Of a stretch of DNA of 64,000 nucleotides, positions 49,036-61,313 are shown in pieces. Origin of the DNA: Archivesica marissinica (Eukaryota > Mollusca > Bivalvia > Venerida > Vesicomyidae); NCBI GenBank assembly GCA_014843695.1, contig CM026403.1, positions 42,560,572 to 42,624,571 of the forward strand. Direction: 5' to 3'. The notes under the pieces are model-generated. The model made no database searches and was not told the origin of the DNA. It was given only the letters and a program-made list of their open reading frames with translations. The stretch's first letter is position 1; the number at the start of each line of letters is the position of its first letter. The translations under genes and the position numbers were made by a program.

Positions 49036-49119
49036 CAGAATTTTGTGATCTGAGATTCTGTACCTCAAGAGATAGATTGTTACTGAAAACCTCATTGGTT
49101 TTTAGCTTGTCAGTTAACT
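49036..49119 (-). CDS. Coiled-coil gene, exon f (27 codons, split codons at both ends)
   Basis: The acceptor is AAATTTCAG|AG and the donor TCTG|GTAAGT. The 84 bp hold 2 nt, 27 codons and 1 nt. The peptide is LTDKLKTNEV followed by FSNNLSLEVQNLRSQNS. The split codons give Glu with exon e and Asp with exon g, an independent phase check on both neighbours. A noisy copy with indels lies at 43032-43116. Confidence 0.78.
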
Positions 49120-49199
49120 CTGAAATTTGAAAATATGAAACAATTTATTTGTTAGTGTATATTTGTATAGTGAGAAATAGTTGCCATAAAACTGCTATA

Positions 49200-51745
49200 G
49201 AAACAACACAGGTCCGGACATATCTAAGAAATCCTGGGGAGAGCCATGCAGGATTGGACAAATCTAAGAAGTCCTGTGGATAGCCACGGAGGATTGGACA
49301 TATCTAAGGAAGTCCTGGGGAGAGCCACGCAGGTCGAGACATATCTAAGAAGTCCTGGGGAGAGCGACGCAGGGCTGGACATATCTAAGAAGTCCTGGGG
49401 AGAGCCACGCAGGGCCGGTTATATCTAAGAAGTCCAGGGGAGAGCCACGCAGGTCCAGACATATCTAAGAAGTCCTGGGGAGAGCCACGCAGGTCCAGAC
49501 ATATCTAAGAAGTCCTGGGGAGAGCCACGCAGGTCCAGACATATCTAAGAATCCTGACCACCCAACAAGTCCTGGGGAGAGCCACGCAGGGCCGGACACT
49601 CTAAGAAGTCCTGGGGAGAGCCACGCAGGGCCAGACATATCTAAGAAGTCCTGGGGAGAGCCACGCAGGGCCAGACATATCTAAGAAGTCCTGGGAGAGC
49701 CACGCAGGGCCAGACACATCTAAGAAGTCCTGGGGAGAGCCACGCAGGGCCAGACATATCTAAGAAGTCCTGGGGAGAGCCACGCAGAGCCAGACATATC
49801 TAAGAAGTCCTGGGAGAGCCACGCAGGGCCAGACATATCTAAGAAGTCCTGGGGACAGGTCGAGACATATCTAAGAAGTCCTGGGAGAGCCACGCAGGGC
49901 CAGACATATCTAAGAAGTCCTGGGAGAGCCACGCAGGGCCGACATATCTAAGAAGTCCAGGGGAAGCCACACAGGGCCGGACATATCTAAGAAGTCCTGG
50001 GGAGAGCCACGCAGGGCCGGATATATCTAAGAAGTCCTGGGAGAGCCGCTCAGGCCGGACATATCTAAGAAGTCCAGGGGAGAGCCGCTCAGGGCCGGAC
50101 ATATCTAAGAAGTCCTGGGGAGAGCCCGCAGGTCCGGACATATCTAAGAAGTCCTGGGGAGAGCCACGCAGGGCTGGACATATCTAAGAAGTCCTGGGAG
50201 AGCCACGCAGGGCCGGACATATCTAAGAAGTCCTGGGGAGAAACACGCAGGGCCAGACATATCTAAGAAGTCCTGGGGAGAGCCAGGCAGGTCGAGACAT
50301 ATCTAAGAAGTCCCGGGGATAGCCAACACAGGACCAGACATATCTAAGAAGTCCTGGGGAGCAGGTCGAGACATATCTAAGAAGTCCCGGGGAGAGCCAC
50401 GCAGGGCCGGACATATCTAAGAAGTCCTGGGGATAGCCAACGCAGGACCAGACATATCTAAGAAGTCCTGGGGAGAGCCACGCAGGGCCAGACATATCTA
50501 AGAAGTCCGGGGAGAGCCACGCAAGGGCCGGACATATCTAAGAAGTCCAGGGGAGAGCCACACAAGGGCCAGACATATCTAAGAAGTCCTGGGGAGAGCC
50601 ACGCAGGGCGGACATATCTAAGAAGTCCCAAGGAGAGCCACGCAGGTCGAGACATATCTAAGAAGTCCTGGGGAGAGCCACGCAGGGCCAGACATATCTA
50701 AGAAATCCTGGGGAGAGCCACGCAGGGCCGGACATATCTAAGTCCTGGGGAGAGCCACGCAGGGCCGGACATATCTAAGTCCTGGGAGAGCCACGCAGGG
50801 CCAGACATATCTAAGTCCTGGGGAGAGCCACACAGGTCCGGTCATATCTAAGAAGTCCTGGGGAGAGGCACGCAGGTCCGGTCATATCTAAGAAGTCCTG
50901 GGGAGAGCCACGCAGGGCCGGACATATCTAAGAAGTCCTGGGGAGAGCCACGCAGGGCCGGACATATCTAAGAAGTCCTGGGGAGAGCCACGCAGGTCCG
51001 GACATATCTAAGAAGTCCTGGGGAGAGCCACGCAGGGCTGGACATATCTAAGAAGTCCTGGGGAGAGCCACACAGGGCCAGACATATCTAAGAAGTCCCG
51101 GGATAGCCACGCAGGGCTGGACATATCTAAGAAGTCCCGGGGATAGCCACGCAGGGCCGGACATATCTAAGAAGTCCTGGGGATAGCCAACACGGGCCAG
51201 ACATATCTAAGAAGTCCCGGGGAGAGCCACGCAGGGCCAGACATATCTAAGAAGTCCCGGGGATAGCCACGCAGGGCTGGACATATCTAAGAAGTCCCGG
51301 GGATAGCCACGCAGGGCGCCGACATATCTAAGAAGTCCTGGGGATAGCCACACAGGGCCAGACATATCTAAGAAGTCCGGGGAGAGCCACGCAGGGCCAG
51401 ACATATCTAAGAAGTCCCGGGATAGCCAACACAGGGCCAGACACATCTAAGAAGTCCTGGGGAGAGCCACGCAGGGCCGCTAAGGGGGAGACGCGCCGGA
51501 CATATCTAAGTCCTGGGAAGAGCCACGCAGGCCGGACATATCTAAGTCCTGGGGAGAGCCACGCAGGTCCGGTTATATCTAGTCCTGGGGAGAGCCACGC
51601 AGGTCCGGACATATCTAAGAAGTCCTGGGGAGAGCCACGCAGGTCCGGACATATCTAAGAAGTCCTGGGGAGAGCCACGCAGGGCCGGACATATCTAAGA
51701 AATCCTGGGGAGAGCCACGCAGGGCTGGACATATCTAAGAAGTCC
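49200..51745. repeat. 40-bp minisatellite, about 63 copies
   Basis: Same unit as 44575-46140. Variants are GGTCC, GGCCA, GGTCGAG and CCGGGGATAG forms. It fills the intron between exons f and e. Minus-strand frames such as SPGLLRYV repeats are artefacts. Confidence 0.92.
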
Positions 51746-51811
51746 CAATTTTATAGTAACGAAAAATTCACCACTATTACAAGCAAATGAAGAACATGAT
51801 GTTGGTGTGAC

Positions 51812-51938
51812 TAGCCTCGAACCCAGCCAGAAACCACACTGTCTCTTCTCTCTACTTTACGGCGATGGATTTCATCTCGAACGAGGTGAGGTCTATAGCG
51901 ACTAAGCTAATGTGTAAGAACTGGTTTCGCAATTAATC
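51812..51938 (+). mobile_element. SINE family III, diverged copy
   Basis: Identical to 46228-46354. Flanked by the end of the 40-bp array and the TA-flanked MITE. Confidence 0.55.
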
Positions 51939-51955
51939 TAATATACATTTGTACG

Positions 51956-52555
51956 TACAGTCGACATCCATTATGTAGAATTCCGGGGGAACGAACAAAA
52001 TACTTTGACATAACCGAAGTTTGACGTAACGAAATTGTATATAAACGGAGCCAGTTATATGTAAAATGATAGTGTCTGAAACAGGACTTTGATCCGACTT
52101 CGAGATAACCAGAGAATTCGCCATAACCGACTTTGACATAACCGAAGTTTGACGTAACGAAATTGTATATAAACGGAGCCAGTTATATGTAAAATGATAG
52201 TGTCTGAAACGGGACTTTGATCCGACTTCGAGATAACCAGAGAATTCACCATAACCGACTTTGACATAACCGAAGTTTGACGTAACGAAATTGTATATAA
52301 ACGGAGCCAGTTATATGTAAAATGATAGTGTCTGAAACGGGACTTTGATCCGACTTCGAGATAACCGGAGAATTCGCCATAACCGACTTTGACATAACCG
52401 AAGTTTGACGTAACGAAATTGTATATAAACGGAGCCAGTTATATGTAAAATGATAGTGTCTGAAACGGGACTTTGATCCGACTTCGAGATAACCAGAGAA
52501 TTCGCCATAACCGACTTTGACATAACCGACTTTGACATAACGGATGTAGAATGTA
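51956..52555. mobile_element. TA-flanked MITE with four 128-bp repeats
   Basis: TTGACGTAAC starts at 52021, 52149, 52277 and 52405, a strict 128-bp period. The outer ends are inverted copies starting TACA and ending TGTA. Its right end lies 22 bp from the donor of exon e. Confidence 0.7.
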
Positions 52556-52577
52556 ATATACAAGTATAAGTAAATAC

Positions 52578-52635
52578 CTTCAAAGTTGTATTGTAGCTTT
52601 TCTTGTTTGTTACTTCTTGATTCAAGTTCATCTTT
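52578..52635 (-). CDS. Coiled-coil gene, exon e (19 codons + 1 nt)
   Basis: This 58-bp exon has acceptor GTTATTAG|AAAG and donor GAAG|GTATTT. It reads KDELESRSNKQEKLQYNFE and leaves one base, which completes a Glu codon with the next exon. It starts in phase 0, matching exon d. The exon was found by its splice sites and phase; it is too short to show up as a long open frame. An identical copy lies at 46855-46912 in the duplicated assembly block. Confidence 0.78.
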
Positions 52636-52696
52636 CTAATAACATAGAACACAATATGGTGAGAAAGCGCGCGGTCGCATCCTTAAATGGTATTAT

Positions 52697-52946
52697 TTAA
52701 CCCATTTCATTCTGGATACACTTAAAGGCTTTTGCAAACAACATAGATCAATATGATCAGCCGCAGCGTGACGCTGCATGCTGATCAGGATCTATGTTGT
52801 TTGCTACATAGCCAAGTGTCTTAGCAAGATCATCTGAATAGCAAACAGCATAGAGCCTGATCAGACGGCACGCTACGTGGCGGTTGATCTGGCTCTATGT
52901 TCTTTGCAAATACTGTTTGAACGGTATCCAGAATGAAATGGGTTAA
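52697..52946. mobile_element. TTAA-type MITE, variant 2 (250 bp), complete
   Basis: TTAACCCATTTCATTCTGGA at the left is matched by TCCAGAATGAAATGGGTTAA at the right, a perfect 20-bp inverted pair. Two internal palindromes contain ACATAGATC and GCATAGAGCC. A copy cut by the gap starts at 46974. Confidence 0.8.
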
Positions 52947-53001
52947 TATATGTCAACAAAATAGGGTTAAAATACACAGTATGACCATTACGCAAATATA
53001 C

Positions 53002-53242
53002 TTAACCCATTCAACACCAAGTAACTCACATGGACTGGTCCATGATATTCATAAACCAATAAATGAATCAGAAAATCACATTTGGACAAGTTCATTTATC
53101 AAAATGGGTAATTATGTCGAAAAATAGTCATATCACTGGCAAAAAGTGCAGATCCTGATGAGACGGCTCGTCACGAGCCAGCTCATCTGGATCTACACTT
53201 TTTGTAAGCCTATTTAGAGGTCTGTGGTGTTGAAAGGGTTAA
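53002..53242. mobile_element. TTAA-type MITE, variant 1, 241 bp, reversed
   Basis: TTAACCCATTCAACACCAAG to GGTGTTGAAAGGGTTAA. It nearly abuts the variant 2 element, 55 bp away. Confidence 0.78.
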
Positions 53243-53875
53243 GGACAAAAGTTTTGCACTGGTATTTTTTTATATCAGCAATTAAATTCAATAACAAGCA
53301 GTACCACACTAAATATTATGTAATCTAAATTGATTTTTTAACAGAGAATGTGCATAATACTTGACAATTTAGGTTACATAATATTTAGTAATTTAGCAGT
53401 GCTTGATTGGATTAGCGATAAGTTTAACTGCCAGGTGGCGACGGTCAATTGTATACATGTGCAAATGCACTCTCTAATTTAGACATATGTAAAATGCCCG
53501 ATGGTCAAGTGTAATTGTGTCCAATATCATGCGCAGTCTTTCAATAGATATAATTTTTAGTCTACTGGGTCGAACTTTTATGTGGTCGCTGGTCGCATAA
53601 TGAAAAAACTTTTAATGGAATGTATTTATATAGCAAAAAATGTTGTTTAATTGCTTTACCATTGTAACTTACTTCTATCGCAAATGTGTATATCACTTTT
53701 AATCTGGCAAGTTTATGTTTGCGAAAATTCCAGAAAGTACACCCTCAATTCAAGATTCCGTTAGACTAGAATTCATCATCATCTACCTATTCCCGAAAGT
53801 GAATTAGGGTTTACACAAGTGCAAATGTGTGCGTTCATGAATACATAGGACATTGGAATAGTACAAAAACTTCAT
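53243..53875. other. Intron DNA without recognised feature
   Basis: AT-rich. A short inverted pair occurs around TATTATGTAATCTAA (53310-53400). No exon found. Confidence 0.45.
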
Positions 53876-55019
53876 GTGAATATTACATGGTTTACAGTAT
53901 CGAGACCTACAGACAAATAATATTACACGGTTTACAGTATTGAGATCTACATACAACTAAAATTATACGGTTTACAGTATCGAGACCTACAGACAAATAA
54001 TATTACATGGTTTACAGTATTGAGATCTACATACAACTAAAATTACACGGTTTACAGTATCGAGATCTACATACAACTAATATTACATGGTTTACAGTAT
54101 TGAGATCTACATACAACTAATATTACACAGTTTACAGTATCGAGATCTACATACAACTAAAATTACACGGTTTACAGTATCGAGATCTACATACAACTAA
54201 AATTACATGGTTTACAGTATCGAGATCTACATGCAACTAAAATTACATGGTTTACAGTATCGAGATCTACATACAACTAATATTACACGGTTTACAGTAT
54301 CGAGATCTACATATAACTAAAATTACATGGTTTACAGTATCGAGATCTACATACAACTAATATTACCAGGTTTACAGTATCGATATCTACATACAACTAA
54401 TATTACACAGTTTACAGTATCGAGATCTACATACAACTAAAATTACACGGTTTACAGTATCGAGATCTACATACAACTAATATTACACGGTTTACAGTAT
54501 CGATATCTACATACAACTAATATTACACAGTTTACAGTATTGAGATCTACATACAACTAATATTACACAGTTTACAGTATTGAGATCTACATACAACTAA
54601 TATTACACAGTTTACAGTATCGAGATCTACATACAACTAATATTACACGGTTTACAGTATCGATATCTACATACAACTAATATTACACGGTTTACAGTAT
54701 CGAGATCTACATACAACTAATATTACACAGTTTACAGTATCGAGATCTACATATCACTAATATTACACGGTTTACAGTATCAAGATCTACATACAACTAA
54801 TATTACCAGGTTTACAGTATCGATATCTACATACAACTAAAATTACACGGTTTACAGTATCGATATCTACATACAACTAATATTACCAGGTTTACAGTAT
54901 CGAGATTTACATACTACTAATATTACACGGTTTACAGTATTGAGATCTACATACAACTAATATTACCAGATTTACAGTATCGAGATTTACATACTACTAA
55001 TATTACACGGTTTACAGTA
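53876..55019. repeat. 40-bp minisatellite, about 28 copies
   Basis: The unit joins TATTACACGGTTTACAGTAT to CGAGATCTACATACAACTAA, with variants TGAGATC, CGATATC and CCAGG. Confidence 0.92.
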
Positions 55020-55443
55020 TCCACATACTACTAATATTACACGGTTTACAGTATCTACATACTACTAATATTATATGGTTTACAGTATCCACATACTACT
55101 AATATTGCAAGGTTTACAGTATCTACATACTACTAATATTATATGGTTTACAGTATCCACATACTACTAATATTACACGGTTTACAGTATCTACATACTA
55201 CTAATATTACACGGTTTACAGTATCTACATACTACTAATATTACAAGGTTTACAGTATCTACATACTACTAATATTACACGGTTTACAGTATCTACATAC
55301 TACTAATATTACAAGGTTTACAGTATCTACATACTACTAATATTGCAAGGTTTACAGTATCTACATACTACTAATATTACAAGGTTTACAGTATCTACAT
55401 ACTACTAATATTACACGGTTTACAGTATCTACATACTACTAAC
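55020..55443. repeat. 34-bp minisatellite touching a splice donor, about 12 copies
   Basis: A shortened form of the 40-bp unit with CTACATACTACTAATATT. On the minus strand it reads ATTAGTAGTATGTAG, one base away from the real donor GTTAGTAGTATGTAG at 55443, so the array arose from the intron start but the copies lack the GT. Confidence 0.9.
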
Positions 55444-55560
55444 CATATCTTTGAGTTTTTCTTGGAGTTGTTTCACCTCTTTATTCTTCATAGACAGGAA
55501 ATCTTCAAGCTCGGAAAGTTTAGTGATCTTCTCTTCCAAATCTAGAGAGACTTGACTTGT
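55444..55560 (-). CDS. Coiled-coil gene, exon d (39 codons), wedged between two arrays
   Basis: The acceptor is taken as TATATAAG|ACA because this gives phase 0 after exon c; an alternative CTCTAG acceptor at 55541 would break the phase. The donor is ATG|GTTAGT. The peptide contains LEEKITKLSELEDFLSMKN and ends LQEKLKDM. A 34-bp array starts right after the donor. A 44-bp array starts right at the acceptor, and its units carry a copy of the acceptor. Confidence 0.75.
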
Positions 55561-58500
55561 CTTATATAAACACAGCAATATAGATCAGGGCTTAGCCTAA
55601 CTTGTCTATATAAACACAGCAATATAGATCAGGGCTTAGCCTAACTTGTCTATATAAACACAGCAATATAGATCAGGGCTTAGCTAAACTTGTCTATATA
55701 AACACAGCAATATAGATCAGGGCTTAGCCTAACTTGTCTATATAAACACAGCAATATAGATCAGGGCTTAGCTAAACTTGTCTATATAAACACAGCAATA
55801 TAGATCAGGGCTTAGCCTAACTTGTCTATATAAACACAGCAATATAGATCAGGGCTTAGCCTAACTTGTCTATATAAACACAGCAATATAGACCAGGGCT
55901 TAGCTTAACTTGTCTATATAAACACAGCAATATAGATCAGGGCTTAGCTAAACTTGTCTATATAAACACAGCAATATAGATCAGTGCTTAGCTTAACTTG
56001 TCTATATAAACACAGCAATATAGATCAGGGCTTAGCTTAACTTGTCTATATAAACACAGCAATATAGATCAGGGCTTAGCCTAACTTGTCTATATAAACA
56101 CAGCAATATAGATCAGGGCTTAGCTTAACTTGTCTATATAAACACAGCAATATAGATCAGGGCTTAGCCTAACTTGTCTATATAAACACAGCAATATAGA
56201 TCAGGGCTTAGCCTAACTTGTCTATATAAACACAGCAATATAGATCAGGGCTTAGCCTAACTTGTCTATATAAACACAGCAATATAGATCAGGGCTTAGC
56301 CTAACTTGTCTATATAAACACAGCAATATAGATCAGGGCTTAGCCTAACTTGTCTATATAAACACAGCAATATAGATCAGGGCTTAGCCTAACTTGTCTA
56401 TATAAACACAGCAATATAGACCAGGGCTTAGCCTAACTTGTCTATATAAACACAGCAATATAGATCAGGGCTTAGCCTAACTTGTCTATATAAACACAGC
56501 AATATAGATCAGGGCTTAGCCTAACTTGTCTATATAAACACAGCAATATAGATCAGGGCTTAGCCTAACTTGTCTATATAAACACAGCAATATAGATCAG
56601 GGCTTAGCTTAACTTGTCTATATAAACACAGCAATATAGATCAGGGCTTAGCTTAACTTGTCTATATAAACACAGCAATATAGATCAGTGCTTAGCTTAA
56701 CTTGTCTATATAAACACAGCAATATAGATCAGGGCTTAGCTTAACTTGTCTATATAAACACAGCAATATAGATCAGGGCTTAGCTTAACTTGTCTATATA
56801 AACACAGCAATATAGATCAGGGCTTAGCTTAACTTGTCTATATAAACACAGCAATATAGATCAGGGCTTAGCTTAACTTGTCTATATAAACACAGCAATA
56901 TAGATCAGGGCTTAGCCTAACTTGTCTATATAAACACAGCAATATAGATCAGGGCTTAGCCTAACTTGTCTATATAAACACAGCAATATAGATCAGGGCT
57001 TAGCCTAACTTGTCTATATAAACACAGCAATATAGATCAGGGCTTAGCTAAACTTGTCTATATAAACACAGCAATATAGATCAGGGCTTAGCTAAACTTG
57101 TCTATATAAACACAGCAATATAGATCAGGGCTTAGCCTAACTTGTCTATATAAACACAGCAATATAGATCAGGGCTTAGCTTAACTTGTCTATATAAACA
57201 CAGCAATATAGACCAGGGCTTAGCCTAACTTGTCTATATAAACACAGCAATATAGATCAGGGCTTAGCTAAACTTGTCTATATAAACACAGCAATATAGA
57301 TCAGGGCTTAGCCTAACTTGTCTATATAAACACAGCAATATAGACCAGGGCTTAGCCTAACTTGTCTATATAAACACAGCAATATAGATCAGGGCTTAGC
57401 CTAACTTGTCTATATAAACACAGCAATATAGATCAGGGCTTAGCCTAACTTGTCTATATAAACACAGCAATATAGATCAGGGCTTAGCCTAACTTGTCTA
57501 TATAAACACAGCAATATAGATCAGGGCTTAGCCTAACTTGTCTATATAAACACAGCAATATAGATCAGGGCTTAGCCTAACTTGTCTATATAAACACAGC
57601 AATATAGATCAGGGCTTAGCCTAACTTGTCTATATAAACACAGCAATATAGACCAGGGCTTAGCCTAACTTGTCTATATAAACACAGCAATATAGATCAG
57701 GGCTTAGCCTAACTTGTCTATATAAACACAGCAATATAGATCAGGGCTTAGCCTAACTTGTCTATATAAACACAGCAATATAGATCAGGGCTTAGCCTAA
57801 CTTGTCTATATAAACACAGCAATATAGATCAGGCTTAGCCTAACTTGTCTATATAAACACAGCAATATAGATCAGGGCTTAGCCTAACTTGTCTATATAA
57901 ACACAGCAATATAGATCAGGGCTTAGCCTAACTTGTCTATATAAACACAGCAATATAGATCAGGGCTTAGCCTAACTTGTCTATATAAACACAGCAATAT
58001 AGATCAGGGCTTAGCCTAACTTGTCTATATAAACACAGCAATATAGATCAGGGCTTAGCCTAACTTGTCTATATAAACACAGCAATATAGATCAGGGCTT
58101 AGCCTAACTTGTCTATATAAACACAGCAATATAGATCAGGGCTTAGCCTAACTTGTCTATATAAACACAGCAATATAGACCAGGGCTTAGCCTAACTTGT
58201 CTATATAAACACAGCAATATAGATCAGGGCTTAGCCTAACTTGTCTATATAAACACAGCAATATAGATCAGGGCTTAGCCTAACTTGTCTATATAAACAC
58301 AGCAATATAGATCAGGGCTTAGCCTAACTTGTCTATATAAACACAGCAATATAGATCAGGGCTTAGCCTAACTTGTCTATATAAACACAGCAATATAGAT
58401 CAGGGCTTAGCCTAACTTGTCTATATAAACACAGCAATATAGATCAGGGCTTAGCCTAACTTGTCTATATAAACACAGCAATATAGATCAGGGCTTAGCC

Positions 58501-58885
58501 TAACTTGTCTATATAAACACAGCAATATAGATCAGGGCTTAGCCTAACTTGTCTATATAAACACAGCAATATAGATCAGGGCTTAGCCTAACTTGTCTAT
58601 ATAAACACAGCAATATAGATCAGGGCTTAGCCTAACTTGTCTATATAAACACAGCAATATAGATCAGGGCTTAGCCTAACTTGTCTATATAAACACAGCA
58701 ATATAGATCAGGGCTTAGCCTAACTTGTCTATATAAACACAGCAATATAGATCAGGGCTTAGCCTAACTTGTCTATATAAACACAGCAATATAGATCAGG
58801 GCTTAGCCTAACTTGTCTATATAAACACAGCAATATAGATCAGGGCTTAGCCTAACTTGTCTATATAAACACAGCAATATAGATA
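55561..58885. repeat. 44-bp minisatellite carrying copies of a 3' splice site, about 75 units
   Basis: The unit joins ACTTGTCTATATAAACACAG to CAATATAGATCAGGGCTTAG and CCTA. On the minus strand each unit has GTTTATATAG|ACAAGTTAGG, close to the real acceptor GTTTATATAAG|ACAAGTCAAG at 55560. Copies are highly uniform. Confidence 0.93.
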
Positions 58886-59444
58886 GCTTAACATCTCTTT
58901 ATGCATTTTATCTTCTTCAAACAGAAGAATAAAACTACAAATTAAAAAAAAAACATTCTGGTTTTAACATTTAATAAAGCAAAGTTTACAAAGAGTTGGA
59001 TGAATTTGTAAATAAATAATTATATACATGTAGAGAATTAATTTACAAATACCTACCGTACTTACTCGCCTATAAGACGACTCGCCTATAAGACGACCCC
59101 CCTACTTTGGTTCTGTAATCTGTGGATTTGGCATGGACTCGCATATAAGACGGGTTGATAAAATTGACATCAGGAGTTGAAGAAATTTTTCAATAATTGA
59201 TTCATAAGATTTTTGTGAACAATAACATAATGTTTTATTGCATGCTGCTAATTACTCAAAAAATCCGACATATGTAAATTAATCCACGGCATAATTATAC
59301 AAGGACAACCTTTCTTACAGACACAGCCAATCAGATCGATCATTAAACGGTTAGCCCGCATAAGATCACCTTAGACACGACCAATTTGCATATTGTCCCA
59401 TGCATGCCACATTTATAATTGAGTAGTGGCATGGGACAATACAC

Positions 59445-59512
59445 AGGTGTTGTTAGGTAAACTGCCCGTCGCTCAAATGGGAATCCGGTCGCGACAGTAA
59501 ATAAACATAAAT
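59445..59512 (+). mobile_element. SINE tail fragment
   Basis: GGTGTTGTTAGGTAAACTGC followed by a CCGGTCGCGACAGTAAATAA tail, as in family II. It is nested in the 1.8-kb element. Confidence 0.6.
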
Positions 59513-60089
59513 TAAAAAAACAAAAAAAATTAGAAATGTCACACAAACTTGTGAAATTATCAACAAAATATGATGTTTTGTCCAGTTAGGCCGGGATAAT
59601 TGATATGATTACTTTTGGTTACTACGTCGGGTTTTTTTTTTTGAAAGTGGCACATATATTCAAAGTGAGTTTTAAAACAAATATTGCAAACTGACGTCGG
59701 CGAATTGAAATATTTTATAGTTATGGTAGGGTTATCAAAGCGAGGGAAAATATATTTTCAACCTGTATTCCGTATAGGTTTGGTACATAATTCGGAAAAA
59801 ATTAAAATTTACTTGGCCTGCACATGTCAAAATGTCATTAGTTCCCACAGTATCAGAGCTGTCGGCACAGATCAAAGACATATGTAAGTTACACCGAAGA
59901 GAATTAGTTCCCTCGCTTCCATTTTTATGACGCATTGCCCGTCGGTGAATGACTGAAGTTCTTCCCTGCTTCAGCCCATGTCCATATATGGAAATCGATG
60001 TAAGGTTAAACTGCTCTCCAGGTACTCACACTACACACGTGTTGGTTCGTTGCTATGGATACGCTATACTAGTGGATAATAGGGACTGT

Positions 60090-60169
60090 TTCAAGAGGTA
60101 TGAAGAAAGGGGGGCGTTTAAAGGAGTCCCAGATATACTTTGCATATAATTTGTTTAAACGGGGGTATA
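60090..60169. mobile_element. Partial copy of the TACCCCCATTTAAA MITE
   Basis: GGTATGAAGAAAGGGGGGCG and TTTAAAGGAGTCCCAGA match 19140-19231. The right terminus reads TTTAAACGGGGGTATA. Confidence 0.65.
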
Positions 60170-61160
60170 TAGTAATTATTGAAATAAGAATTGTCCAGGG
60201 CTAGAATCTTTCGCAGTTTTTAATTTACCAAGGTGTTCATTTAATACCCAGTCGGTGAAAAAATGTATAAAAAGGGATCAAATTGGTCAAAACAAATTAT
60301 ATACACATATACAAATTTTGTATTTGGTGCACCCGGCGATTATAAACGGTTCGGTAATTATTGTGATTTGCACGAAAAGTTATGAAGGCGTTGACGGAGA
60401 TTAATTTGTCTCAGTTTAATGTTGCCAAACAATAAACCCAGATAAACACTTCTGTATGACTGACTTTTTGAAAACTGTGACCAACTGGTGTCATTGCTAA
60501 CTTTTCCACATATTTCGAATTAATTTACTATACACTTTAGTGTTTTGTTCATTTAATGAAAATAATATTAATATTGCATGAATATATGAATTAACAAATA
60601 TGTATATATTTAATGTCAGTTATTATTACATTTAATACCCGTCAAAAAGTCGGTGAAAAAAAGTATAAAAATGGATCAAATTGGCCAAATAAAATATAGC
60701 TGGCTGACATTTAGAAAATGCCAAACCAACTGATAATGACTGAAAACTTTTAGGTCATGTTTTGTGACCCGCTTATAAGATGGGACCCTGACTTTGAGCC
60801 TTAAATCAGCGGGAAATATCCCCGTCTTATAGGCGAGTAAATACGGTATATTTACAAATACCATATTATTTGTAGGCAGATCTTCAAAATTTTACATAAA
60901 ATCTGATAAAAATATTACTGAGAAGGTGTAAGAGAGTAATAATGCTTTCTAATCACTAACTCTTGAAGAACAGTCGTTCGTTCTAATGGCTATTATCACA
61001 CATACATATAAACAGGTTATATATGAAGCTTCAGACAAACTAGGCTATTCTTAGTAAGTAGTATCGCTACCTTAGCTTCAACAGTGATTCAAATGTTGTA
61101 ACCGATCAGCAATAATATCCATTGACCCAAACACAATAAATTGGGGGCACAGTATCTCAC

Positions 61161-61313
61161 CTTGGCTCCCTCCTCCAGCCTCGAAGAATCATAGGTTTGT
61201 ATTTTGAGCTCAGCCTGCGTAAGCTTGTGCGTGAGTTCCTCTATCTGATCGAGGTACGATGTTTGGATCTCCTCCATTGATTTCATATGATTGTCGTGTC
61301 TCTCCGTTTGGCT
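61161..61313 (-). CDS. Coiled-coil gene, exon c (51 codons)
   Basis: The acceptor is GCATTAG|AGC and the donor AAG|GTGAGA. The exon is 153 bp, phase 0 at both ends. The peptide begins SQTERHDNHMKSMEEIQ, includes LDQIEELTHKLTQAELKI and ends RLEEGAK, with clear heptad spacing of Leu and Ile. It joins in frame to the TYK end of the mini-exons and to TSQVSL of the next exon. Confidence 0.82.

Larger units (their letters stand above)
59054..60848. mobile_element. Non-autonomous inverted-repeat DNA element, 1.8 kb
   Basis: TACCGTACTTACTCGCCTAT at the left matches the complement of ATAGGCGAGTAAATACGGTA at the right, with one mismatch. The 13-bp ATTTACAAATACC stands immediately outside both ends (59041-59053, 60850-60862). 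Inside are a SINE tail (59445-59512), a piece of another MITE (60090-60169) and two 41-bp direct repeats with GTCGGTGAAAAAA. No transposase frame was seen. Confidence 0.72.

Noticed and set aside
58886..58945. Short minus-strand frame EEDKMHKEMLSY upstream of the 44-bp array
   Set aside because: It resembles coil sequence but has no convincing donor, and exons c and d already join in phase.
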